This document shows, in pieces, positions 1-12,260 of a stretch of DNA of 64,000 nucleotides (its first letter is position 1; every line of letters starts with the position of its first letter). The position numbers and the translations under genes were made by a program. This stretch comes from Charina bottae (Eukaryota; Chordata; Lepidosauria; Squamata; Charinaidae), in the NCBI GenBank assembly GCA_023362775.1, contig JALMGJ010000015.1:8600501-8664500 (forward strand). The letters are read 5' to 3'. The notes under the pieces were generated by a model, which saw only the letters and a list, made by a program, of their open reading frames with translations, did no database searches and was not told the DNA's origin.

Positions 1-554
1 TTGTATAAAAGAAAATAGAGAAACAGATGTATAAGAAGCTCTTATAGATATAATTTTTGTGGGGTTTTCTGATGGTTATTATTGATTGTTTACTTTCCCG
101 CCCCTTTTTCTTCTCTCTTTCTTCTGTTTTTATTAAATAAATAAAAGGCAGGAAAAATGTTAAACCTGACAGTTAAACAAGTACAAGACTAATGCTATGG
201 GCACAAGAAGAAAGCTGGGTGTAGCTATAGCAAGAGGTGATGATAAAGTCAGTATTTCTCAGTGGAAGTTGATTTTTCCTCCATTGCTTCAGTAAAGGTG
301 GTAAAAACATGAAAATGGAAGTTCACAAATTTGCCTTCTTTGATGGGATTAACCTTTTGTGTAGCAGTGGTTATTGATGGATGGATGAATTCATTCATTG
401 ATCAATTTGCAAAGGGAAAAGAGCATCATCAAGCATCATCAGGAAACGGTTCCCAAACGAGTCATGGAGAATCTTTTGGGACAAAATGAATATATTGGTA
501 GAAGCAAAGGGTGAAAGAAGAGAGGGGAATGCTGCAGATCCTTCAAAACCCCTC
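1..554. other. Unique AT-rich sequence, nothing recognised
   Basis: I see no exon-like open frame, RNA gene or recognisable repeat here. There are only short simple runs such as GATG repeats near 375-395. Confidence 0.5.
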
Positions 555-963
555 TACAAGTAGTCCTTGCTTAACAACCATTCTTTTAGTGATGGTTCAG
601 ACTTACGATGGTGCTGAAAAAGCCAGTTTAACAACCGGTCCTCACACGCCCATCACAGCATCTCCATGGTCATGTGATCACGATTTGGGTGCTTGGCAAC
701 CAGTTCGCATTTATGACCGTCGCGGCATCCCGTGGTCACATGATTGCCATTTTTGACCTTCCTGCCCAGCTTCTGGCAAGCAAAATAAATGGGGAACCAC
801 GTGATTTGCTTAATGACCACGTGGTTTGCTTAATGACTGCAGTGATTTGCTTAATGGCTTCCACAAAAAAGGTTGTAAAATCGAGTCGGATTCGCTTAAT
901 GACTGCTTCGCTTAGCAACTGAAATTCCGGTCCCCATTGTGGTCATTAAGCGAGGACTACCTG
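555..963 (-). mobile_element. Tigger/pogo-like MITE, full length but diverged
   Basis: The ends are near-inverted repeats: TACAAGTAGTCCTTGCTTAA on the left and AAGCGAGGACTACCTG on the right. The body contains repeated 'gcttaatgac' units and matches the elements at 31.2, 53.3 and 57.1 kb in order. The ends start CAGGTAGTCC next to TA, a pattern known from pogo/Tigger-type Tc1-mariner elements. There is no transposase frame, so it is non-autonomous. The family assignment is inferred from the ends only. Confidence 0.72.
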
Positions 964-1994
964 AAATTTTAAAAACTTGAATATAGAAACATTCTCATTA
1001 TATTACCTTTTTATTCTCCCCCTTCCTTTTGTTTTTTTCTGGGCAATTCAAGAAATCTCCCCTGTTTTTTCATGCCTGTAACAGCTCTGTCAGTTGGGAT
1101 GGATTGAGAAACAGTGATGGGCCCAATGAGTTCTATAGTTGATGGGGACTTTCATAAATATTGCTATTTAGATTCATGCATGTTGATACTTACAGGAAAG
1201 GTCACTGTGGGCATGCTCATATGCCCTCAGCCTTTGGTTATTTGAAAAGAATCATACCAAGAAAACACCACTATTCCCTCTATAGATATTGGTTGGTTGG
1301 TTGGTTGGTTGGTTTCGTTCATTTCACAGCATCTGGCCTCTTAATACCTAATTTCTCCAAGAAATTGAACCTTCTTCTTCTTGAGTGGAATGAGAAAAGA
1401 GTGAAAGCTTGACTAAGGAGGTGCTGACCCACTGGGCTTTCTTGCAAATGTGGAATGGCTGGTGTGCCTTGGTTGATTCTTGAAGCAGTGGCAAATTACT
1501 GTAGAAACGTGCAGGAGCAGCTCATGGTTGAAACCAGCCACAGAGAATCTGCCTACGCAAAGCAGAGCAGCGTAAGGGACCTTCTGAGGGTCCCTGCTCC
1601 TACAAGGGAGGACCTGGAGAGAAGTCTTCTTTACAGGAGATACTCGCCCATGGAACTCCATCCATTCAGGCATCACATGTGGTCCCTTATTCTAAGATTT
1701 AGCACATTTATGAAAATCTGTCTGTTTCCTGAAGTTTTAATTGAAAGGGGGTGTTGCTTCTGCATGAAGATCTGGAACACGCTGGGGAGGCATGTGTCTG
1801 ACTGCTATTTTAGCCCTCTTAAACCAGGAGTGGCCAACTTTTTGAAAACTGGATAATTCTCTTAGCATTTTCAGAATGATCAAAAGGCAGAGCAGGTACA
1901 ACGATGATGCAGAATGGCAACATCAACATCATACAGATGGGAAGGACCAGAATGTCCCCCCTTTTTAAAGTTTATGTTAAGCCTAATTTATGGT
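964..1994. other. Unique sequence with a short (GGTT)n run
   Basis: It contains a GGTT tetranucleotide run at about 1288-1313 and weak SINE-like text near 1095-1140. A 133-codon open frame at 1455-1856 has no recognisable domain and I do not call it a gene. Confidence 0.45.
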
Positions 1995-2227
1995 GAGAGC
2001 CAGTTTGGTGTAGTGGTTAAGGCATCTGGCTAGACACCGGGAGACCGTGAGTTCTAGTCCCACCTTAGGCACAAAGCCAGCTGGGTGACTTTGGGCCAGT
2101 CCCTCTCTCTCAGCCCTAGGAAGGAGGCAAGGGCAAACCCTCTCTGAAAAACCTTGCCAAGAAAACTGCAGAGACTTGTCCAGGCAGTCTCCGAGAATCA
2201 GACATGATTGAACGGATTAAAAAAAAG
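1995..2227 (+). mobile_element. tRNA-derived squamate SINE (Sauria-SINE-like)
   Basis: The pol III box A region reads GTGTAGTGGTTAAGGC and a degenerate box B reads GTTCTAGTCCC. The conserved body GCCAGCTGGGTGACTTTGGG follows, then a tail 'gccaagaaaactgcagagac...' and an A-rich end. The tail type resembles that described for Sauria SINEs that use Bov-B LINE 3' ends. It is non-coding. The copy looks complete apart from point divergence. Confidence 0.85.
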
Positions 2228-3384
2228 TCATGGTAGAAAATCTTGCTATGAATTTTCAGCATTCATGGCTGGAAAGGGCCCTGAGGGTTTAAAGAAACAA
2301 AAGGCTAAAAATATGGGCTAAAAGTCTGGGCCTATGTGTCACCTTCCCCCTAGACAAGACACCTAACCTCTTCATGAAAGAAAGCCACAAACAGAGTGAT
2401 TGGGCAAGCCCATTCTCCACTCCTCAATGTGGGCATTTTCTTTTCCAGCAGCAGGTTGCAAGTTCTCTATGCGAGAGCTCTCTAGACTTCTGAAGAGGCC
2501 AGTTGCTTTCCAGGTTTGGCCACTGTCCTGCTTGGGAAAGACTATAGGGCTAATTAAATGCAAATTGCTTCATCTTGTTGCATCAGGCAAGGGAGCCTGA
2601 CATTGCCTCCTGTGGAAAGGATGGAGAATGGAGAACCCCTGTGGATCCAGCAGAAAACCGAGGGAGAGGTGGGATGTTGACAGCAAGAGTGGCTGAATTT
2701 GTTGCTTCATCAATTACACAGCGAGCTTGTTTTCGGGCCAGCCTTCATAGCCTAGGCTTGTCATTGTCAGCAGGTACTGGAGCAGCAATAATGATATTTG
2801 TGTTGACTCATTATATATTAATAACCCATTTCCTTTGTGATGAATCTGTCTGACATTATGTCCACATCGGAGAGGTGGCCTGCATGTTAATCTTTCCAAG
2901 AAGCAGCCCAGGATGTGCACATTTGCCTTGCAACAGAGCAAATGTGCCAGAAGAAGAGTTGTGCAAAATGTGTGTGAGCCCCACTGAGAGCAGAGGGACT
3001 TGTCTTCCACTATACAAGTGAGGGTGCTTTGGGATGTCCCATTTGAAGGCAGCTACTGTAACCACCAATGTTACTCTTTAAGCTTTACTTATCCTTGCAT
3101 CATTCTCCATGCTGGGGGATGGTCAAGTCAAGTACCTATTAAGAACTTTTATATTCTAATATTATTGGGTTGTGTTGGTAATGTTCGCGTTTAGGTATCT
3201 TTTATATCCATAGTTCTTTTTGCCGAAATGGTTGTAATTCTTACCGATGTTAGTTTATACTGGTCTCTGGCCAAAAGAAAGGTTTGGAAAGAACCTCCTC
3301 TCAGTCAAGTGGTGTCTTGGTGTCTTCATGGAAATGACCATGTGGTTTTCTTAGCAATTATACAGAAGTAGCTTGCTTTCTGAT
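2228..3384. other. Unique sequence, nothing recognised
   Basis: Several 60-100 codon open frames occur on both strands, but none shows a domain, signal peptide or splice context that I recognise. Confidence 0.45.
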
Positions 3385-3505
3385 GGGACTTCTCTTTTTT
3401 TAACTTCTCAGTCTGGCCTGTAGACCTGAGATTTCCCGGTCATCTTCAAGTCTGAATCAGAATTGATCTGACCCTGATTAGCTTTTTGAGATCACCAAAG
3501 GGTGG
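3385..3505 (-). repeat. 5S rRNA-derived SINE fragment, antisense, degenerate
   Basis: Read on the minus strand, 3431-3496 resembles the internal part of 5S rRNA: on the plus strand 'ctgaccctgattagctttttgagatca' parallels antisense 5S. The upstream 'gtctggcctgtagacctgag' block also recurs before the 5S-like segment at 3.68 and 39.9 kb, which suggests a 5S-headed SINE rather than an isolated pseudogene. Confidence 0.5.
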
Positions 3506-3639
3506 CTGAATGCTGCCAACTGCTGAAGACAGGTCACATCTCCCTCAAGTTGGATTCTTGGTGACTATCTGAACATGTCCAGACTTGACACTAGTATGGA
3601 ATGGGCATGTCATTTCCATTTTCTAGAAAGTTGTTTTGA

Positions 3640-3760
3640 TTTTGATTTTGATTTCCCTGGCTTATCCTATAGCTCTAGGATTTCCTGATGATCCCATTTC
3701 CAAGCACTAAACAAGTCCAACTTGCTTTGCTTTCCAAGATAAGACATGATTGATTAAGAA
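3640..3760 (-). repeat. 5S rRNA-derived SINE fragment, antisense
   Basis: Positions 3691-3750 (cccatttccaagcactaaac and downstream 'ttgctttgctttccaagata') follow the antisense order of the 5S rRNA internal promoter region. A block 'cttatcctatagctctagga' precedes it, as in the other copies. It is about 100 bp, non-functional and old. Confidence 0.55.
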
Positions 3761-3822
3761 GCTAGCTTGGATTCATGGGATTGAGAGGATGCAATTAATA
3801 TGTGTATGGTAGGGATGTGCTG

Positions 3823-4032
3823 TGAGAGTCAGTTTGGTGTAGTGGTTAAGGCACCAGGCTAGAAACTAGACCATGAGTTCTAGTCCCACCTTAGGCACAA
3901 AGCCAGCTGGGTGACCTTGGGCCAGTCACTCACTCTCAGCCCTAGGAAGCAGGCAATGGCAAACCACTTCCAAAAATCTTGCCAAACTGAATGGACTTGT
4001 CCAGGCAGTCACCAGGAGTCAACACTGATTCA
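3823..4032 (+). mobile_element. tRNA-derived squamate SINE (Sauria-SINE-like)
   Basis: It has the same box A (GTGTAGTGGTTAAGGC), box B (GTTCTAGTCCC) and GCCAGCTGGGTGACCTTGGG body as the copy at 2.0 kb. The tail 'cttgtccaggcagtcaccag' and 'gagtcaacactgatt' runs into a CA-rich end. It is non-coding. Confidence 0.85.
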
Positions 4033-5680
4033 CACACACATACAAAAGGGATGGGCTGACCTTTGGATCTGAAAGTCATGAGCATATACCCCATACCTGT
4101 CAATGCCACCTTAAAGAATCTCGGTCGATTGCTTGTGCAATCCTAGGAAAATACATCTCTGAGTTAAGAGGCAGGAGCAGCGCAACAAGATGCTTCAGAG
4201 GAGACCCACATCCCCCTTTAAATAACTTTCTGGCTTTGGATCTGGAGTGCAAATGGTGTGTTCTCTCCAAATTTCTACACCAGAAGACACTTGGTTGGTC
4301 TTAAAAAGTATGCTTTCTCACACTGGAAAAACCAATGCTGTCCTGCTCACTAATTTTAGACCTTGATGTTGTTTTCCTTGCCAAAGACTCTCTTTTGCCA
4401 GCTTTCTCTTACTCAGGATTAAAGAGCACCCTTTGGTTTTCAGTGTACTTTGGGGGAAAAAATCAAATTTATTTTAATTATGATCAAGGACCAGCATGGT
4501 AAAAACACAGAATCAATGACCAAATGCAGCAAAAACAGTGCAGTAGCTGTGCTCGGTGCCAGCATTGTAGCCAATAAGGTTTAATGTGAGATAGGCTACA
4601 TCAAGAGAATCCGGCAGGTCTGACTGTTTTTTTCCTTCCCTCCCTCTTGTACCCCATTGAGTCAGGGAGGAGCTAGCCTGAATCTCCTCCTAACGCTATC
4701 TCCATTCCCGGGGCTCAAGGAATGCTTCTGCCCTTTTTGTTTTTATAATGGCTTCTGAATATTTTCCTCAAAGCCATCTCCATGGCTCTCTACCCTTATT
4801 CATCTCTCTGTCTGTCTGTCTCCTAATGAGGTTGAAGATAATCAACAGGAAGAAAAGCTGCTGCACTAAGTGTGCTGGTGTCTTGGCACACTTTAGCGAG
4901 CCAGGGCTAGCTCAGGACCGGTCATATGGACAGTCCATTGCTGCCCACATCTTTAGACCCTCTCTGGAGGGCCCTCTTTGGACTATGGGGCCCCAGATTT
5001 TCCCTCTGAAGTCCAGCCTTCGCTGTACCTTTGGGACAAAGCACTCGTTCTTATACCTCAGTCCCAGAAGCCTAAGGAAATTTGGAAGTCCCCAGGATCA
5101 TTTTGGATCAGCAAGTGGGACCCAGCTTTGTCCATCATAACCCATTCCCTTGTGCTCACCCTGCCAGGAGACGTTTATTATTTGGTATTTTTCTCTTATG
5201 GGTTTCATTGGGTTGCAATGGGTTTAATTGTCTAGTGGGACAGAGCAGATCTCTTGACCGTGCCTTTTTTCAGAGTTGTCTGGCTCCCCCGCCTCCTTTT
5301 CTGCTCACTCTTGAAAAATGGCTGAATGTAGATCAGCTCCATAAATCTTACAAAGAAGCAGTCATAAAAATCTCATGTTCTTACATATGGTGATAGCCCA
5401 GGGACAGCTCTGCCATATGTGAACAACAGCCCCTAGAAAGGACTTTGTAAGAATGTAGGGAAAGGGGAAATGTTTTCTGATTGAAAAATGGCCTCTCATT
5501 GTTTACAGTGCCTGGAGTTGACGCAGTCTGTCTCCCATCCCCAAGTCTATCCTAATCAATGCTACATTGAGAAGTTGGACTGCTTTTCTTTTCAGATGAG
5601 AAATACATTGTCATTTTTACTGGGCCTTCCTGTTTCATGCCAGTCATAAGAGAATATATGACTAAAAAGAGACTTAAATT
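4033..5680. other. Unique sequence, nothing recognised
   Basis: Overlapping open frames of 85-130 codons at 4748-5393 lack any recognisable domain, and two of them overlap in different frames. I treat them as chance frames. Confidence 0.45.
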
Positions 5681-5794
5681 CCTTTCTTCCTTTCTTCCTT
5701 CCTTTCTTCCTTCCTTCCTTCCTTCCTTCCTTCCTTCCTTCCTTCCTTCCTTCCTTTCTTCCTTTCTTCCTTTCTTCCTTTCTTCTTTTCTTTT
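5681..5794. repeat. (CCTT)n/(CTTT)n microsatellite
   Basis: A pyrimidine-only tetranucleotide tract of about 114 bp. It is CTTT-interrupted at both ends and has a pure CCTT core. Confidence 0.95.
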
Positions 5795-6843
5795 GTCTTT
5801 CTAAAAATGTGACACTGTTTTTTTATTCCAAGGCTTTAAAAAAAGTTCCAAAGAAGCAGCCTCAAAAGTTGTCTTGGCCCCAGAGTTAATAACTTTTTCC
5901 TATCCTTTCTCAATGGACTGGCATAGATGTTAAGTAATAAAAGATACTGTGTGATGGAAGAGTTTTGCAGAACCTGAAAGCCTGAATACTTCTGAGGAAA
6001 CCTAATAAAGGTACTTGACTAATAGAAGTTTTGAAATCTTTTTTTTTTAAAAAAAACTAATTTTTCACGTAATGGAATTGGATAAAATTTGGATTTTATC
6101 TACATTGAATAAAAATTTCTCCCATTACTTTTCCCAACATATATCCTGGACTGTTGCAATCTAGCATCCTAAACACAATTCTGCTGTTGCCAATGCAAAT
6201 ATTTTGGTAATCATAATCAAAGCTATAACCAAGTGTGTTTCTGAGCATAATGAGACATGTTGTCTTTCCTTTGTTTCATGCTCACATCTAAGCAACAGTG
6301 ATCAGTTATTTTTTTTCTAGGGAAGAGAAAAAGGACTCCAGTTTTAATGTTAATTAAACACTTTATTTCCACCTCCTTGCATTTAATTTGTGTAATCCAA
6401 AAGCATATTTGGCATATTTGCTTATTCTCTTCCTCCCTCTGTCATGTTGCATTGTAGAAAATGAATATAAATAGTTGAAGCTTTAACTTTTATTCTCCAT
6501 GGGCCAGCAATTTAAATGAGAAGCTGTGATTTACCATTTCGAAGTGTTAACGTTGCTAGCTTGAAATATTGATTCTTTATCACAGATAAAATGTTCTCCT
6601 TGTGTCTGTAAAACATTTTAACTGTGCTTCATCTAGTGTTCTTAGGGCAGGAGGGAGGGGAGAGGTGGGGAGGAGATGCTGCGCTGTTGTTAGATTATTA
6701 TAAAGATGTCCAACCAACTTTGGCCCAGATGAGAGCATGTGGTTGCCCAAGGTCTCAATAGGAAGAAGGGAGAAGTTAGTCCCATTCCATGAAGAGAGTG
6801 CAGAAAGAAGCTGAATGTGTAGAGATGGTCCCAAATATATATT
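5795..6843. other. Unique AT-rich sequence
   Basis: No repeat or gene is recognised. The 105-codon reverse frame at 6580-6897 runs into the hAT MITE and is not supported as a gene. Confidence 0.45.
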
Positions 6844-6851
6844 TATTAAAC

Positions 6852-7054
6852 CAGAGCTTTCCAAACTTTTCATGTTGGTGACACACTTTTTAGACATGCA
6901 TCATTTCACGACACACTCTTTCAGCAGGGCACAAGGCAGGCACTAGGACCTGCGCGGAATCCTGGCAGGCCTCGGAGGCAGCAGCAGCCGCGACACACCC
7001 AGACACTGCAGCCGACACACTAACGTGTCGCGACACACAGTTTGGAAAGCTCTG
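6852..7054. mobile_element. hAT-type MITE with 8-bp target duplication
   Basis: The termini are CAGAGCTTTCCAAACT and AGTTTGGAAAGCTCTG, perfect 16-bp inverted repeats. They are flanked by the 8-bp direct duplication TATTAAAC at 6844-6851 and 7055-7062. CAG-type ends plus an 8-bp duplication is the hAT superfamily signature. The 203-bp interior is non-coding and contains several GACACAC motifs. Confidence 0.93.
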
Positions 7055-7062
7055 TATTAAAC

Positions 7063-7861
7063 TATTAATAGATGTTCACATTTATTTTCTTACCTTTATT
7101 TTCATAATTTTGCTTCTGCACCTCCATTGCTTTAATTGCCAACTGGAAGTGAGATTTTGGTGGTTATCTCTAGGTAGCCATGTTCTGCCCTAAAATATGA
7201 AGACTCAGAAAAATATTTGCAACCCCATATGAGTAGAAATTTACACAAGATATAAATAAAATAAGTATAAATATACACAAGAGGCTGGAGTTGTTAGGTT
7301 GTCTACCTTTGGCAAACTTCTTAATGCTGAAGATTCCTTCTGCATTTTTTCAGACTCATCTCCTTGTGTTGGATGAAAGAGAATCTGCTTTCAAAAGAGC
7401 TTTGGTGAAAATGTATGGGGTAGATTGTGGTGTCCATGCACTTAATCAGTCATGAGGTGTCTGAATGCCCTCTGTCTTTCAATGTACAAGCCTCTTTACA
7501 GTGCAGTGATTTTCAATCCCTCTGGCTTTTGAAATGTCCATTAAATCCCAACATAGCACATTGAAAGGGAATTTCTCCTGTGGGGATTTTTCAGATTTGT
7601 AAGTATGGGCAGCCAGGGAGGCTTCAGAGTGATAAAAAAAAATGTGGAACAGAAGCCAACAGTGACATCAACATCAGCCACTTTGCAACTGTAAAAGAAG
7701 CTCAAAAGCACACTGAGAGAATTCCAAAAGAAATTCTTAATCATACTGAGAATAAAGTAGAAAAACAGAAGCTTCGTTTTAAGGGAAGAAAATCTTTGGA
7801 GACGGTGTAAGGCAGACTTCAACACAGCATTAGTTCTTTTTCTCTGCAAACCTGTCTTCCC

Positions 7862-7894
<33 letters not shown>

Positions 7895-8949
7895 CTGTAT
7901 GTGTGTTCTAATAATAAATCAGTCAGTAATCTTGTCTCATGCGATTCCCCCACTAATTATGAATGAAGAAGGGAGCAACAGGCTCTGATTAAAAATGCAT
8001 CAGCTAATCTCAAAATGACACCAAGACATTTACCAAAGCAAACAATTATTACTCAAATATTCTTTGTCAGTAGGCTAGATGGGAGTTCAGTTTTATATTA
8101 ATGTTACACCGTGGCATACAAGCAACAACACTCAGCCAGTCTATGTTTAGTCATGATAATGAAGTTGTAAGTCTGATTAAAACAAATGCTTTTGACACAC
8201 CAGGCGTGGGGAGGAATAGGGAGCATGTTATGATTAGCTCTGAAGTTTGCTAGTGGGAGATCTTAACACTCGTTGAACTGTTGTTAATAGAAGTATTGCA
8301 GTTGCAACGTAAAGAAGAATAAAGGTGAAATTCCAACTGTGCATGTGCACTGGGAAAACAGGTTGGCAGAAAAAGAGAACTATGGAAGAAATAGCTTGTG
8401 TTGGGTTCTCACGTGTGCAAGCGTACAGATGTATTTTGTTACATTCAAGTGGGGATTATTTTCTTCTTTAATGTAACTGTCTTTAACTTCTCATACAACA
8501 TTTTCTAGATATCTTTCCATCACCCACCAGGGTTTTAGGAGACAATGGCAGTTGTCATTCTATGCTCGTGATGGTCAACATATTGAAAATGGCTCTCAAA
8601 CTATTTCAAAAATATGGGGGGTATCATAAATTGCACTGGGCATCAATTCTGGAGGTGGCTACTGATTAATTGTTCCAGTGAACTGGGTCTTGGACACAAA
8701 GGTTAATAAAATCCACAACTCTTCTTCATAGGAATCTTACAAGATTACATGTGTGGGAGGAAGCTCAATGTTCTTCAGTTAATGTTCCTTCTAAAGAATA
8801 TTGCTGTTAGGAGCACATCACCCATTGGCATAAAGTCTGTGTTAATTGACCATAGGAACATGGTAGAGACCAAGGAATATTCTTTAATAACTAATTAGTC
8901 ACATCCCTCCACAAATATTTTCCCCAGTCCTGGACACTACACTTTCAGG
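7063..8949. other. Mostly unique sequence; (CA)n at 7863-7892
   Basis: A pure CA dinucleotide run lies at 7863-7892. A segment at about 7640-7775 weakly matches 17400-17690 (shared 'aaagaaattctt', 'gtagaaaaacag' and 'atgtgga.cagaa'), which suggests an old dispersed repeat. No gene is supported. Confidence 0.5.
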
Positions 8950-9085
8950 TTTCAGACCAACTGAAGAAGATTCAGAGAAGAACAATAAGGATGGTTATTG
9001 GAATAAAAACTAATCCCTATGAATAGAGACTGAAGGAACCTTGAGGGGACTGAGCAAGGATATGATACACTTTTTAAAATACTTG
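8950..9085 (+). mobile_element. CR1 LINE fragment (reverse transcriptase region)
   Basis: The text 'gaccaactgaagaagattca', 'gagactgaaggaacc' and 'aaaatacttgaaaca' follows the order of the conserved CR1 segment encoding the QLE-IQRRA-like region and its downstream. It is too diverged and short to be coding and is old. Confidence 0.72.
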
Positions 9086-10828
9086 AAACATTTGTTTGTT
9101 TATTTAATTTACTTGGATCCTGCCTCAATCTAATGATTCTCTGTGGTTTCCATGGTATATAATGCAAAACAAACAAACAAAAAAGCCAAGGGAGCTTGAT
9201 GCCTCACAACATTTGTAATAAGGAAGGCTTATTATTTGGGTGAATCTCCAAACAGAACAAAACGGAACATGAGGGGGAAAAAAGTTTTCTGCTTCTGAAA
9301 AATTGTGTTATTGCAAGAGATTCAGGAGAGAGATACTTTGAACTTGACTTGTCTGGAAAACAGGGATGCAGTTTACACAACGTCAGTTCGTTACAAAGAA
9401 TACCCAGAGGTTACAGCCAATCCAATCTCCCTGATAAAAGTATTAAAATGTTCATTTCATCCCCATGTTAAAAGTGTAATTGGACAATTAATGCATCATA
9501 TGTATACACCTAAAATAGACAAAAGGCTGGTATATGAAATGACACTACAAAAGCTCTCTAAAGGGTTGGCAACTAGAGCAGAGAAGGTATTTCCATTTGT
9601 GTTTCCAAACTCTGTCTCAGACATTGAGCTCTTTCTACAGTGGATTAAAGTGACATTGCAGTAATTATCAGATGTCACTTTATGATGAGAGATACACACA
9701 CACCACTCCAGTTTGGGCTGTATTTGGAGAACAACCCTGGTGATCTCTTACACAAAACAAGGGCAATTAATTTCTGCATCCTTTATCTTACCTTGTAGAT
9801 CTTAGAGGCAATTTTCCAAACATGGTTTGTCCTTTCCATTTCCTCAGTGCAGTGCTGCTGGATGGCTATACTTCAAAAATCTATAATTCAAAACTTCCCA
9901 ACAGTGCTTTCCACGCAGGTCTTTTCATAATTGGTTTTTCCAACCACTCTGTTCTGTGATGTGTAATTGTTAGCAGTTGTGAAAAAGATAACTCAGTTTT
10001 TAAAAGCCTAACGTTTGCTCTGAGCAGATAAAAACTGTGACAAATTATGTTCCAAAAAAATCATAAAAGTGGAAAGACATGTTAATAACCAAAGGTGAAG
10101 TTTCATTTGGAGGTCAGCAAGAGCTATTAAAGTGGTCAATAATTCCAGGGTTTGCTAGTAGTGGCTTTGACCAATATCACTTATCTACTCTGGTCCATGC
10201 TTAAAAATCTCCCTTGGTGGAAAAAAAAATAATCCACTGAAAGTAATGCAGGAGGTCAGGAATGACCGTGGAGAAAAGCAATCTAGTCAAAATAAACCAC
10301 ACTTTCAAGTGTAGACATTCAAATTCCAACTCCATTATAATGTTCCAACTCTTGGCTATTTTGCCATCATGTTCAGACACCTCTTCTTTAAAAAAAAATT
10401 GCTTCATGTATCTAGAAAGAACACATATTTGTAATGTAATGTGGAATAAAAATGTAGAATAACAGACAGTCCTAGGTACACCTTTTAAATTTAGAAAGCA
10501 ATTTGGAGAAGGGGGAAGGATAGAGAGAAAAAGAGGTAAAGTAGTGAAGAGATTAAGTAACATTGAAAAATACAGTGCACAAAATGCTTCTTCAGGAGAC
10601 CCACTGTGATTCCAAAGGAACCTTTCAAACTATTTCATATCAGCAAAGGAGAAGGCTTCCTTGTTTAGAAATGACTCAGCAACCTGCTTCTCAAATGAAG
10701 TAGCCCACTCCATGCATCTCTTTAAAAAAAAGACTTTTTAAAAATTGATTTTTTCAAAATAATGCAAATTTTGAAACAATGTGTGTAATTTGCATAGAAA
10801 TGCAATATGACATTTACTATAGAGGAAA
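9086..10828. other. Unique sequence with an unrecognised 119-codon frame
   Basis: The longest open frame runs from 9305 to 9664 on the plus strand. I recognise no domain, and there is no Kozak-like start, splice site or repeat context to promote it. It begins 220 bp after the CR1 fragment. I leave it as a chance frame or an unrecognised relic. Confidence 0.4.
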
Positions 10829-10833
10829 GGATG

Positions 10834-11102
10834 TGTAATGGTATGTGAGAAAGACCTTGAGAGATAGGGGGAAGAGATGCTGCCGAGGGAATGGTCAGAT
10901 AAGAGAGGGCATAGCCCACAGCTGCATAATAGACAGAGCAAGAAGCTCAGAAGGGACCGTCCCTAGCTTCTCGGGTTGTAAAGGAGATGGCGGGAGATTT
11001 ATACTTTCAGACTTGCAAGATTCTGTTACTGTAGCTTTACAATAAAGTAGAATCAGCTCATCTGGTCGTGTTTCCTGTCTAGTCTACCTGGGAAGGCTGA
11101 CA
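10834..11102 (+). mobile_element. Solo LTR of a retrotransposon
   Basis: The 269-bp segment begins TGTAATGG and ends GCTGACA, following the TG...CA rule. It is flanked by a 5-bp direct duplication GGATG at 10829-10833 and 11103-11107. An AATAAA at 11041-11046 lies about 60 bp before the 3' end, as expected of an R-U5 boundary. No internal region or second LTR is present, which implies recombination between LTRs. The 5-bp duplication fits Gypsy-like or ERV-like elements, and I cannot tell which. Confidence 0.75.
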
Positions 11103-11107
11103 GGATG

Positions 11108-11904
11108 GTCATAAGATTACCAGCAGTGCCTGCTAGAGATTAATAAAAAGTTAGCCTTCAAGTAATTGCTCATTTTTTTTAGCTGTAATACCATTCTCTC
11201 CTTTCCACAAGAGTTAGTGAAAACTTAAAATAAGATTCTGCACAAAACTTTGTACATCATATCTGTTTTTCCAAATATGTGCATTTTTTCAAAGTAATCT
11301 GTAATATATATGTTTCCCTAATATATACATACATACACATACATGCTTGGGGTTGTACATTGCATTACAAAATTTGAAAAACTACAGATGTTGTAAAACT
11401 GCATTCTTTACAAATGGCATACATTTGTATTAAAATCCAACCTGAGCCATTTTTTCTTTGTGCAGCTATTTTGCTGTCTGCATAGTCTATCCTCTTAGAG
11501 CAAATGGTTGATAGAGATATATGAATCAGTCTTTATCTTGTCTTTGTCAAATGAGCTGTTACTCCACTCTGTCAACATTTCATATGATTCGGTGAATTAA
11601 ATAAGGTGGGGAAAACCTGCAGAGCAAAGTTTCTGGAATTCTTTCCAGACCCTTATTAGCAACTTTGCTGTGGGTCACATGACCAGGAAAGAGCAAAATG
11701 GGCACTTAGAATGAAGGTATCGGCACATTATGAGCCACTACCCAACTGCCTCTTTCTTAGAGATGCACTAGGTTTTTTTCCTTTGTAGCTCAGATTCATC
11801 CTATTGTTGAACTCAATCTTTCTTTGCACAGCTTCCCCCCCCATAACAGACCTGAGGGGTCTGCCAAACCTGCCATTATGCCCATTGTGCATGTGACCAG
11901 TGCT
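11108..11904. other. Unique AT-rich sequence
   Basis: It contains short TACA-rich simple runs near 11326-11345 and nothing else I can name. Confidence 0.45.
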
Positions 11905-12125
11905 TCATTTATTTATTCATGTTCTGCTTTTACATCCCACCTACTTCTCTGAGAGTTTAAGGAGGCCTACATGGTGCATCAACTCTCACTTTATTCCCGT
12001 AACAATCTGTGAGTCCAGATGGACTGAGAGAGAATGGTTGGCCCAAAGTCATCCAATGAGTTCTGCAGCAAAGTTCAAGGTAGGTCTCCTTGCTCTAAGT
12101 CCAACACCTTGACCATTGCTATAAT
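11905..12125 (-). repeat. Old degenerate SINE, reverse orientation
   Basis: Read on the plus strand it has the order typical of reversed squamate SINEs: a TTTATTTATT tail, 'ttacatcccacctacttctc', 'actgagagagaatggttggcc' and 'caaagtcatccaatgagttc', ending near 'ccaacaccttgaccattgct'. It is strongly diverged. Confidence 0.55.
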
Positions 12126-12260
12126 GGGCTACATAAACATTGATCGTCTCAAAAAATCAAAAATAGAGGGCATGATTTGTCTGAGACTGAGATGTTTGAT
12201 AAATAAGGCAAGTTCTAAAGAAACAGTCTGTGGCTTTGGGGAGGAATCATTTGTTGATGA

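Noticed and set aside
1455..1856. 133-codon plus-strand frame
   Set aside because: No recognised family, and an opposite-strand frame overlaps it fully.
9305..9664. 119-codon plus-strand frame
   Set aside because: No recognisable domain and no splice or promoter context, and it is near a dead CR1 fragment. It could be an unknown relic, but I cannot support a gene.
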